Assembly (NCBI GenBank): GCA_036926295.1
Contig: JAVFKF010000015.1
Coordinates: forward strand, 71,326,501-71,390,500
Length of the DNA: 64,000 bases
Source: Pachydiplax longipennis
Taxonomy: Eukaryota > Arthropoda > Insecta > Odonata > Libellulidae
Direction: 5' to 3'
Of the stretch, positions 52,619-61,466 are shown in pieces; position 1 is the stretch's first letter; each line of letters opens with the position of its first letter. Position numbers and translations under genes: made by a program. The notes beneath the pieces were generated by a model. That model saw only the letters and a program-made list of their open reading frames with translations, made no database searches and was not told the origin of the DNA.

Positions 52619-54177
52619 AAAATCTTGCTAAATAAACCGTTTTCAGAGCAAAGTTCGGCTTAATTTCGTAGATTTTTCCGAAAAACGAGATAAATAAGAC
52701 GTTTTCGGATTAAATTTTGGCTTAATCTGGATGATTTGTTGAAAATCTTGCTAAATAAAATTTTTTGGAGGAAATTTCGCCTTATTTTGGAAGATTTTTC
52801 GTAAATCTTGCCAATTAAGGCGTTTTCGGATCAATTTTCGGCTAAATTTAGATAATATTTTTGGAAAATCTTGCTAAATAAGACATTTATTGAGGAAATT
52901 TCGGCTTCATTTGGAAGATTTTTTCGAAAATCTTAAAAAAAATAAGCCGTTTTTAAAGGAAATTTCGGCTTATTTTGGAAGTTTTTTGAGAAATCTTGCC
53001 AAATAAGGCGTTTTCGGATCAAATTTCGCCTAAATTTAGAAGATTTCTTGAAAATCTTGCTAAATAAGCCTTTTTTTGGAGCAAATTTTGACTTAATCTG
53101 GAATATTTTTCTAAAATCTTGCCAAAAAAACTGTTTTCGGAGCAAATTTCGGCTTAATAGTAAAGATTTTTTCGAAAATCTTTAGCAAATAAGACGTTTA
53201 TTGAGGAAATTTCGTCTTTATTTGGAAGATTTGTATAAAATCTTGCTAAATTAGCCGTTTTCGGAGCAAATTTCGCCTTATTTTGGAAGATTTTTTCGAA
53301 AATCTTGCCACATAAGGCGTTTTCGGATCAAATTTCGGCTGAATTTAGAAGATTTTTTCGAAAATCTTGCTAAATAAACCGTTTTCAGAGCAAATTTCGG
53401 CTTCATTAGGAAGATTATTTCGAAAATCTTGCTAAATAAGCCGTTTTCATAGCAAAGTTCGGCTTAATTTCGTAGATTTTTTCGAAAAACGTGATAAATA
53501 AGACGTTTTCAAAGGAAATTTCGGCTTATTTTGGAAATTTTTTGAGAAATCTTGCCAAATAAGGCGTTTTCGGATCAAATTTCGGCTTAATTTCGAAGAT
53601 TTTTTCGAAAATCTTGATAAAAAAGCCGTTTTCAAAGGAAATGTAGCCTTAATTTGGAAGATTTTTCGTAAATCATGCCAATTAAGGCGTTTTCGTCAAA
53701 TTTCGGCTAAATTAATGAGATTTTTTCGAAAATCATACTCAATAAGGCTTTTTCAGAGCAAAGTTCAGCTTCATATGGAAAACTTTTTCGAAAATCTTGA
53801 TAAATAAGCCATTTTCAAAGGAAATTTTGGTTTAATTTGGATGATTTTTCGAAAATCTTGCCAAATAAGGCGTTTTCGGATCATGTCTCGGCTAAATTTG
53901 GAAGATTTTTTCGAAAATCTTGCTAAATAAGCCGTTATCAAAGGAAATGCCTTCCCGATAAGCTGGAAAGATAAAACCCGGAATGGTGACAGAGGCGTGG
54001 GACCTTCCCGATAAGATATTGAATCGAAACTTTGGAACAAGTAAGGATGGCACTTATCTAATATTATTTTGCTGTCTTCTCTCACGATCGGGTTCTTAGT
54101 TCGTCGCCAGGCGGTCTTTGGCGCGAAGTTTTAAATTTGAACTGAGGCAGTACTTGGTATGATACTGTATTCAACGG

Positions 54178-54350
54178 ATAGCTTGCAGTATGCAAGCAAC
54201 TTTTACTCGTATATATATATATATAGATATAGGGGATACGAATTCTGACCATGTTCCACAAGCGCCATCGACGTCAGATTTTTTCGACGTACTGGCCCTA
54301 CACTCTAGACGCCAGAATAATGCAGACATCGACGCCAGCTATCATGGGTT
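54178..54350 (+). repeat. Hairpin + TA-rich spacer, copy 1
   Basis: AGCTTGCAGTATGCAAGC forms a perfect 7-bp stem (GCTTGCA/TGCAAGC) with a 3-nt loop. It is followed by AACTTTTACTCG, a TATATA run, ATATAGGGGATACGAATTC, and a stretch with CATCGACGTCAG and repeated GACGCCAG-like words up to ATCATGGGTTCGATAC. The spacer occurs four times (54,182; 55,618; 56,887; 58,330) and divides the trimer array into blocks of 1.27-1.44 kb. Confidence 0.8.
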
Positions 54351-55613
54351 CGATACAAGAAATTCCCAAAAATCGCAATTTTCCCATAAGAATGCATTGC
54401 GCGGATTTTTGAAAATTATTTTGAGGCACTTATCGTTAAGATAGAGTAACCAAAATCTCGGAGGTTGAGGTTGGGGTAGTCTTCTATATTACGAATGGAA
54501 GAAATGTTATAAAATGACCGTGAGTTCGACGCCAGGTGGATGCAAAATTCTTCCATAAGAAATGCATTGCTGAAATATTTGAAGATTTTTTTAAATTCCT
54601 TACCGATAAGCTGGAAAGATAAAACCCTGAATGGTGACAGAAGCGTTTGAAAACTTTCTTCCATGAATATCATCGTTCGTCTAGTGGTCCTTGGTTCGAT
54701 GCAAGAGGGTCATTCCGATTCCTCCATGTATTTCAAATGGGGAAAGCGGAATCTCATTTTGGGACCTTCCCGATAAGATATTGAATCGAAACTTTGGAAC
54801 AAGTAAGGATGGCACTTATCTAATATTATTTTGCTATCTTCTCTCACGGAAGAGTCCTGAGTTCGACGCTAGGCGGTCTTTTGCGCGAATGTTTTCAATC
54901 TGTTTAGAGGCCGTTCTCGATGCGATAGAGCAATCAAAATCTCGGTGTTTACAGATGAGATGGTCTTCCATCGTACCAAACGAAGAAATGTTACCAAATG
55001 TCCGTGTGTTCGACGCCAGGTGGGTCCGAAATGCCTCCGTAAGAAATGCATTGCTGATATCAGGGACGATTTTTTAAAATGCCTTCCCGATAAACTGGAA
55101 AGATAAAACCCGGAATGGTGATAGAGGCGTTTGAGAAGATTCCTTCATGACGTCCACTGCTTCTCTAGAGGTCCTTGGTTCGATGCTAGAGCGTCATTCC
55201 GATTCTACCATGCATTTCAAACGGGAATAACGGATCTTATTTTAGGACCTTCCCGATAAGATACTGAATTGAAACTTTGAAACACATCAGAGTAGCACTT
55301 CTCTAACATTCATATGCCATTGTCTCTCACGAACGGGTCCTGTGTTCGACGCCAGGCGGTCATTTACGCAATTTTTTAAAAATTGTTTTAAGGCCTTTCT
55401 TTATGCAGGAGACTATTCAAAATCACAGCGTTTGCGTTTGAAGTAGTTTTCTATAGAACCAGTGGAAGAAAGGTTGCATATGACCGTGAGTTCGATGCCA
55501 GATGGATGAAAATTTCTAACGTAAGAAATGTATTGCGGCAATTTTAAAAATTTTGCTGGATAAGCTTCGAAGATGACACCCGTAAGGGGAACTTATTGTA
55601 AATTTTTACCAAT

Positions 55614-55815
55614 TAGCTTGCAGTATGCAAGCAAATTTTACTCGTATATATATAGGTATATCCGGAGAGTTAGCTATATATAATAGATATAGGGGATACA
55701 AATTCTGACCATGTTCAACAAGCGCCGTCGACGTCAGATTTTTTCGAGGTACTGGCCCCACCCTGTAGATGCCAGAATAATGCAGACATCGACGCTAGGG
55801 GTCATGGGTTCGATA
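55614..55815 (+). repeat. Hairpin + TA-rich spacer, copy 2
   Basis: Same hairpin and downstream sequence as copy 1. This copy has an extended TA section with GGTATATCCGGAGAGTTAG before the ATATAGGGGATAC segment, which the other copies lack. Confidence 0.8.
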
Positions 55816-56883
55816 CCAGAAATTCCCAAAAATCGCAATTTTCCCATAAGAATGCATTGCGCGGATTTTTGAAAATTATTTTGAGACACTTATCGGTAAG
55901 ATAGAGAAATCAAAGTTTCGGAGGTTGAAGTTGAGGTAGTCTTCTATATTATGAATGGAAGAAATGTTACAAAATGACCGTGAGTTCGACGCCAGGTGGA
56001 TGCAAAATTCTTCCATAAGAAATGCATTGCTGAAATATTTGACGATTTTTTTAAAATGCCTTCCCGATAAGCTTGCAAGATAAAACCGTGAATGGTGACA
56101 GAGGCGTTTAACAACATTCTTTCATGAGGTTCACCATTTCTCTAGTGGTCCTTGGTTCGATGCAAGAGCGTCATTCCGATTCTACCATGCATTTCAAGCG
56201 GGAATAACGGAATCATATTTAAGGACCTTCCCGATAAGATATTAGATCGAAACTTTGGAACAAGTCATAATGGCACTTTTCTAATATTAATTCGCTGTTT
56301 TCTCTCACAGAAGGGTCCTGAGTTCGACGCTAGGCGGTCTTTTGCGCTAATTTTCGAAAAGTGATTTCAGTCCTTCCTCCGAGCCATAGAACAATGAAAT
56401 TCACGAAGGTAAGATATGAGATGATCTTCCATAGTAACAAAGGAAGAAAAGTTACCAAATGTCCGTGAGTTCGACGCCAAGTGGGTGCAAATTTCTCCAG
56501 TATAAAATGCATGGCAGTCAATTTTTACAATTATTTTGAATGCATATCCGATTACCGGGAATGATATAAAATGGATTGTACATAGAGGCAATTCATATGT
56601 TTCAGATACGCTGTCCGCCCTTATTCTGACGGTTCTTGGTTCGATGCCAGAGCGTCATTTCTATTCTACCGTGTATTTCAAAGGTGGATAGCTTATTCTT
56701 ATTATAGGACCTTCTTTATAAGATATTGAATTGAAACTTTGGAACAGGTCAGAATGGCACTTATAACACATTAATGTACAATTGTGTCGCACGATCGGGT
56801 TCTTAGTTCGTCGCCAGGCGGTCTTTTGCGCGAAGTTTTCAAATTGATTTGAGGCATTACTTTGTACGATACTGCAATCAACT

Positions 56884-57068
56884 GATAGCTTGCAGTATGC
56901 AAGCAACTTTTACTCGTAATAGATATAGATATATATATATAGGGGATACGAATTCTGACCATGTTCCACAAGCGCCATCGACGTCAGATTTTTTCGACGT
57001 ACTGGCCCTACACTCTAGATGCCAGAGTAATGCAGACCTCGACGCTAGCTATCATGGGTTCGATACCA
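56884..57068 (+). repeat. Hairpin + TA-rich spacer, copy 3
   Basis: Same hairpin followed by CTCGTAATAGATATAGAT, a TA run and ATATAGGGGATACG, closely matching copy 1 downstream (CATGTTCCACAAGCGCCATC). Confidence 0.8.
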
Positions 57069-58326
57069 GAATGTCCCAAATAACACAATTTCCCCATAAG
57101 AATGCATTGCGCGGATTTTTGAAAATTATTTTGAGGCACTTATCGGTAATATAGAGGAACCAAAATCTCAGAGGTTGAAGCTGAGGTAGTCTTCTATGGT
57201 CCTTATGGAAGAAATGTTGCCAATTGACCGTGAGTTCGACTCCCGGTGGGTCCGAAATTCTTCCCTAAGAAATGCATTGTTGCAATTTTTGAAATTTTTT
57301 TTCAATGCCCCGACCGATAAGCTGGAAGGATAAAACCTGGAATGGTGACGGAGGCGTTTGAAATCCTTCTTTAATGAGGTTCGCCGTTTCTCCAGTGGTC
57401 CTTGGTTCGATGCAAGAGCGTTATTCCTATTCCACAATGCATTTCAAACGGGGAAAACGGAATCTCATTTTGGGACCTTCCCGATAAGATATAGAACCGT
57501 AACTTTGGAACAAGTCAGAATGGCACTTATCTAACATTCGTATGCCATTGTCTCTCACAAACGAGTCCTGTTGTCGACGCTAGGCGGTAATTTATACAAA
57601 TTTTTGCAAACTGTTTTGAGGCCGTTCTCGATGCGATAGAGCAATCATAATAACGGTGTTTGCAGATGAGATGGTCTTCCATCTTACCAAAGGAAGAAAC
57701 GTTTCCAAATGACCGTATGTTCGACGCCAGGTGGGTCCGAAATTCTTCCATAAGGTATGCATTGCTGGAATTTTTGAAATTTTTTTAAAATGCCTTCTCG
57801 ATAAGCTAAAAAGATAAAACCCGGACTGTTGACAGAGGCGTTTAAGAACATTCTTTTATGACGTCCACTGTTTCTCTAGTGGTCCTTGGTTCGATGCAAG
57901 AGTGTTATTTCGATTCTACCATGCATTTCAAACGGGAATAGCGGAATCTTATTTTAGGACCTTCCCGATAAGATACTGAATTGAAACTTTGAAACACGTC
58001 AGAGTGGCACTTATCTAACATTCGTATGCCATTGTCTCTCACGAAGGAGTCCTCGTTGTCGACGCTAGGCGGTCATTTACGCAAATTTTTTAAAAATTGT
58101 TTTGAGGACTTTCTCTATGCAGGAGACTATTCTTAATCGCAGCGTTTGCGTTTGAAGTACTTTTCTATAAAACCAATTGAAGAAAGGTTACATTTGACCG
58201 TGAGTTCGATGCCAGATGGATGAAAATTTCTCACGTTCAAAATGCATTGCGGCAATTTTTAAGAATTTTGCTTGATAAGCTTCGAAGATGATACCCGTAA
58301 GGGAACCTTATTGTAAATTTTTACCA

Positions 58327-58362
58327 ATTAGCTTGCAGTATGCAAGCAACTTTTACTCGTAT
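58327..58362 (+). repeat. Hairpin + TA-rich spacer, copy 4, cut by a Helitron
   Basis: The hairpin GCTTGCAGTATGCAAGC and AACTTTTACTCGTATAT are present. The expected TA run and GGGGATACG part are then replaced by TTAAAAACGTAACGG, the Helitron 5' sequence. This places the transposon boundary at about 58,357-58,363. Confidence 0.75.
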
Positions 58363-58906
58363 ATTAAAAACGTAACGGTGTCTATCTGTCTGTTCATCTG
58401 TCTACAAAAAGCGTTTTTCTCGTCATGGCCAAGAGGTAGAGCGATGCTGAAACGTGCATTCGATGTAGAATGCTGCACCCTACAATGTGGCAAAATTTTC
58501 TTTACCTGAACGGCCCCAAATCGAACCCAGAGATGAAAAACCGTTCTCATAAGAAATGTACGTAAACCTCTTTTTTATCGGTTGCAGGCTATATTTCTTT
58601 TGTGAAATTAAATTAGAAATGAGCTTACGAAATCGAGATAAACACCAAAAGAAAGAGAAATGAATAAAGATTCTTATTGTGGTCGCCAAATATCGTTATC
58701 GGGTCGAAATGGCGAGAATTCGGTTAAAATAATCGGAAATTTTGTGAATATTTGAGGCTGTAAACAACCAATCCCCTTGACGACGGAAACGGTTGTTGAA
58801 ACCGAGGCATTGCGTTTTTCCATAAGAATACATTGTGATTGATATGTCCATATGAAAGTAATGATTAAAAATGAATGATAGTACATGTCCATAGCAGGAA
58901 AAAGAC

Positions 58907-59237
58907 GTGCACACAGGAAAAATCCCAAGGGAGAATCATCTTACACAGTTTAGGAAACTCGTGAAGAAAGAAAATCTCACACGATTCCGCAACGTTTCCA
59001 GTTTCTCGCTGGACAGGAAACGGCGCCAGTTTCCAGTCCAGCTAGGCTACAGCATAACAATCAACAAAGCGCAAGGCCAGACAAGTACGATTGCTGCTTG
59101 AGGCACCAGTATTTGCACATGGCCTGCTTTATGTGGCCCTCTCTAGGTGCAGGTCACTCTCTGCAATCACTGTGCAGCTGCCCAGGTTGCCAGACTTTGC
59201 GACCAAAAATCTGATATTCCCTCATGTATTGTTGTAA
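58907..59237 (+). pseudogene. Helitron Pif1-type helicase, C-terminal remnant, frameshifted
   Basis: The first frame (58,907-59,101) ends in RRQFPVQLGYSITINKAQGQ followed by TSTIAA and a stop. The RRQFPV and TINKAQGQT words are typical of the late helicase motifs of Pif1-like and Helitron helicases. The sequence continues in the +1 frame from 59,097 to the TAA at 59,235-59,237 with PVFAHGLLYVALSRCRSL, which matches the helicase motif VI region (HG-LYVALSR). One indel near 59,097 therefore breaks the frame. Residues before about 58,960 are not recognisable, so the true left limit of helicase homology is unclear. A host PIF1 gene is unlikely because the Helitron 3' hairpin and CTAG follow within 110 bp. 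Confidence 0.8.
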
Positions 59238-59315
59238 ATAAATGTTTTGAGGTGCTGCAACAAATATCTAAAAAGTCTACATAACAATACAACAACAAAC
59301 TCCAGACCAAACAAC

Positions 59316-59345
59316 TGCACCCAGAGGGTGCATGCGCGCGGCTAG
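59316..59345 (+). other. Helitron 3' terminus (hairpin + CTAG)
   Basis: A perfect 7-bp stem TGCACCC/GGGTGCA with loop AGA is followed by TGCGCGCGG and CTAG. This is the layout of a Helitron termination signal. The next base starts TCCCC of a second element. Confidence 0.8.
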
Positions 59346-59490
59346 TCCCCTATATATTAAGAAAGTAACGGTGCCTGTATGTCTGTCTAAAAAAGCGTTT
59401 TTCTCGTCATGGCCAAGAGGTAGAGCGATGCTGAAACGTGCGTTCGATATAGATTGCTGTACACTACAATGTGGCAAAATTTCATGACTT
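59346..59490 (+). mobile_element. Second Helitron, 5'-end fragment
   Basis: TCCCCTATATATTAAGAAAG, then TAACGGTGCCTGTATGTC and TCGTCATGGCCAAGAGGTAG, align with the first Helitron from 58,360 to about 58,500. Small indels lie in the TCTGTC run. Similarity stops at about 59,485 after CAATGTGGCAAAATTT. No 3' terminus in the same orientation was found downstream, so it is truncated or its interior is unrelated. It begins immediately after the CTAG of the first element. Confidence 0.65.
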
Positions 59491-59989
59491 GCGGAGGCCA
59501 TGGTGGCGAGAAATCGTGCAATAACTGGAAATCATCGATATATTAATTCTCCTTCCGCTCCGAGGAAGTAGTTCCCTGATTCTCCGTCAGATGTCGGTAA
59601 CTTGTGGCTACTGCAGCGCTCCGTCCGCGGCTACTGTGTGTAACTATCAAGAGGTGGCGGAACCGAAGCGAAATATAGAGTGAAACTACAGAAGGACTTG
59701 GAGCTATTATCGCCTATCTTTCTCCACGGAATTTAAAACTCAATTACTCATACGCGTATAAAATGCGACTGAATACTTCGAAAGCTTGAATTGGAAAAAG
59801 TCGTGGTGGCGACTGCTCTGTAATTGCAACTTTGATGGACAATGTATGTAGCAAAAGCAAACTCTGTCTGTTGAGCTGCGCCGCGCCGATCCACGCCGCC
59901 ATCCTTGAGGTGTTCCCAGGTATCATTGACGATCAGGGAATATACATGGAAATACTTGGGAATCACAAGCCACCCCTTCAAACAGGGTT
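59491..59989. other. Unassigned intergenic sequence
   Basis: This sequence is less AT-rich than its surroundings, with TTCCGCTCCGAGGAAGTAG and CAGCGCTCCGTCCGCGG near 59,550-59,625. It could be the interior of the second Helitron. I see no recognisable protein motif. Overlapping short frames on both strands (for example 59,832-60,038 plus and 59,748-59,981 minus) have no family features. Confidence 0.4.
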
Positions 59990-60582
59990 ATATACCAGTA
60001 CAAGAAGGATAACATCGTTGCATTTCAAGATTTCTTAGCGGAGAAATACGATGAATGGGCAGGTAGACGTTGACGAAGTATGGAACAATATCAATCGAAT
60101 CTTAACTCCTTCACTTAATGCTTGTGTGCCAGTGAAAGGTATAAAAGAAAATAGCGACCCGGAATACTACAATAAGTAAATTAAATAACCTTTGGTTAAG
60201 GCGCGCAAACTGCATTAAACGAGATTACTTTGCAAAAGATACCATACCATAATATAAAGAAATCTCTAAAATTCTACATAACGAGAAAAAGAAAGCTAAG
60301 AATCACTTCTTGGAAAACGTTCTCTCGGCTTAGAACAATAAACATTTTTATAGCTATATACGAAAGCGGAGGAAACCCAGAAAGGACATTCAGTAGTAAT
60401 AGGGGAGAGTACTTTAACGATGGTGAAAAAGCTCATGAATTCGCGAAGCACTTTGTAAAAATATTTGCACCAAAGGAAACGTGAAGCATGCTGGATGTAA
60501 GACAACCATAGGATTACGGAAAGCAATACTTGCGGTTCAACATAGGATTTAACGATTTACATAAAATAGTAATAGTTCACTT

Positions 60583-61439
60583 AAGAGTAAGAATTCAAGC
60601 GGGCCAGACAACATGCAGACAGAGGCCTTAAATATTTGTGAACGGGCCATAGTTTATTATCCTCACAGAATATTTTCAATGTTGTTAAACAACGGTGAAA
60701 TCCCGCTTGACTGGAAATCCGCAACGGTCATACCAATTTTTGAGGGAGGAAACAAGAAATTGGCGGATAACTACAGACCAATAAGTCTTACGTGTGTGAT
60801 ATGTAAGCTTTTCGAAGAAATTGTAGCTAATTATATACGCAAGGCTTGGGACAGCGAGAATTGGATTTCAAATTGTCACCACGGTTTTAAGAAATACGCT
60901 TGCGAATCCCAACTTTCATGCTTTAATCGAGACCTGGTGGAAGCTCACGATGCAAGAAGATGAAGTATTAATTGATTTATTAAAAGCACTTGACGTAGTA
61001 GATCATAATATTCTGATGGAAAAAATTTCGCGCATAAATATTCACCCAAGAATAGTTAAATAGATACATTCATTCATTAGATACCGCGAGTGGCGGTTTG
61101 CAGAGTCTAAATGTAAATGTAAATTAGCGATAGAACTATAAAGGTGAGGATCGGTGAACAATCATCACAGGCTGCTAATGTAACCTCAGGCGTTCTCAGG
61201 GAAGTGTGCCAGGGCCCTTGTTATTCCTAATTTATATAAATGACTTGCCAAAAATTCTTAAATCTAACGTTCGTTTATTCTCATACGATTATATTATATA
61301 TCGAACAATAAGAAACCTTGGAGATTGCAAAGCATTGCAGGAGAACCTTACAGTATTGAGCGCATGGCTTGCTAAAAATAAATTAAAATGTAATGCTGCA
61401 AAAAGCAAACTAATTAACTTCAACCACTTTAAATTTTAA
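60583..61439 (+). pseudogene. LINE reverse transcriptase, broken
   Basis: The open part runs from KSKNSSGPDN (60,583, the start motif of many LINE RTs) through DWKSATVIPIFEGG, NYRPISLTCVICKLFE and HHGFKKYACESQLSC to a stop at 60,961. A +1 shift restores DLLKALDVVDHNIL (motif A region; catalytic Asp kept) up to TAG at 61,061. Then RTIKVRIGEQSSQAANVTSG and, in another frame, GSVPGPLLFLIYINDL (motif B to C approach, about 61,200). The motif C box, normally FADD, reads SYDY at about 61,280, so a catalytic Asp is lost. SAWLAKNKLKCNAAKS follows. At least two frameshifts plus the active-site change make activity impossible. Confidence 0.85.
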
Positions 61440-61466
61440 TTAAATTATAACCTAGGAGACTCATTT

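Larger units (their letters stand above)
43715..53140 (+). repeat. Super-HOR copy III (~9.4 kb)
   Basis: Block C is about 43,715-47,230, offset 9,936 from copy II. Block E is about 47,560-51,110 and is expanded by a 1,719-bp duplication overlapping its left part. Block F is about 51,120-52,750 (single, inverted module at 52,580). A short piece of D reaches to about 53,110. The E and F blocks lie about 24,970 bp from copy I and 13,040-13,861 bp from copy II. The unit then breaks down into mixed monomers before the array ends. Confidence 0.78.
1..53948 (+). repeat. 54-kb satellite array, ~62-bp monomer
   Basis: The whole stretch is tandem copies of a monomer of about 61-62 bp. A typical copy reads, in order: TCTTGCCAAATAAGCCG, TTTTCGGAGCAAATTT, CGGCTTAATTTGGAAGA, TTTTTTCGAAAA. 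Recurrent variants differ at fixed places, for example AAGCCG / AAGGCG / AAGACG, TTTTCGGATC / TTTATTGAGG / TTTTTTTGGAGC, and CTTAATTTGG / CTAAATTTAG. The ordered series of variants, not the single monomer, is what repeats at kilobase scale. Each monomer contains two inverted repeats. No transposon, gene or unique spacer interrupts the array. The left edge lies outside the window and the right edge is at 53,948/53,949. A centromeric or other heterochromatic location is inferred from size, homogeneity and HOR structure; nothing in the sequence proves it. Confidence 0.97.
53949..58356 (+). repeat. Second tandem family: ~160-bp monomers in ~485-bp trimers
   Basis: TTCGA cores fall at 54,525, 54,695, 54,862, 55,009, 55,179, 55,345 and 55,491, giving spacings of 170, 167, 147, 170, 166 and 146. 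This is a three-monomer unit of about 485 bp. Each monomer has a GTTCGAYGCCAG-type core, then CCATAAGAAATGCATTGC or a relative, T-rich sequence, CCTTCCCGATAAG and GGAAGAAA. The trimer recurs to about 58,260. The first unit is truncated at the satellite junction and has lost sequence at about 53,996, where GACAGAGGCGT runs directly into GGGACCTTCCC. No coding capacity is credible: the open frames are short and differ between copies. Confidence 0.88.
58357..59345 (+). mobile_element. Helitron, internally deleted (~0.99 kb)
   Basis: Helitrons are rolling-circle transposons that start with TC and end with a short hairpin followed by CTRR. Here the right end has hairpin TGCACCC-AGA-GGGTGCA (59,316-59,332), nine bases, then CTAG (59,342-59,345). 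The left end (TATATTAAAAACGTAACGG, then TCTGTC repeats and TCGTCATGGCCAAGAGG) is repeated at 59,346, which supports it as a terminus. Between them only the last part of a Pif1-type helicase remains. The Rep/HUH nuclease is absent, so the copy is non-autonomous. The exact left base is uncertain because the flanking spacer also contains TCGTATAT. Confidence 0.75.

Noticed and set aside
1..53948. CRISPR-like array of repeats with spacers
   Set aside because: The whole 62-bp unit repeats without unrelated spacers, and the context is eukaryotic.
54178..54200. Hairpin AGCTTGCAGTATGCAAGC as a transcription terminator
   Set aside because: This is a repeated spacer in a eukaryotic tandem array without a T-run or an upstream gene. 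A repeat-associated structure is the simpler reading.
54691..55077. 128-codon plus-strand open frame and several 60-101-codon frames between 54 and 58.3 kb
   Set aside because: They fall inside the 160/485-bp tandem family. Corresponding positions in other copies are broken or read differently (compare 56,152-56,364), and no motif is recognised.
58353..58928. Overlapping minus-strand frames of 65-84 codons
   Set aside because: They are antisense to the Helitron ends and interior. The portion at 58,353-58,550 recurs at 59,277-59,501 because the element ends are repeated, not because of a gene.
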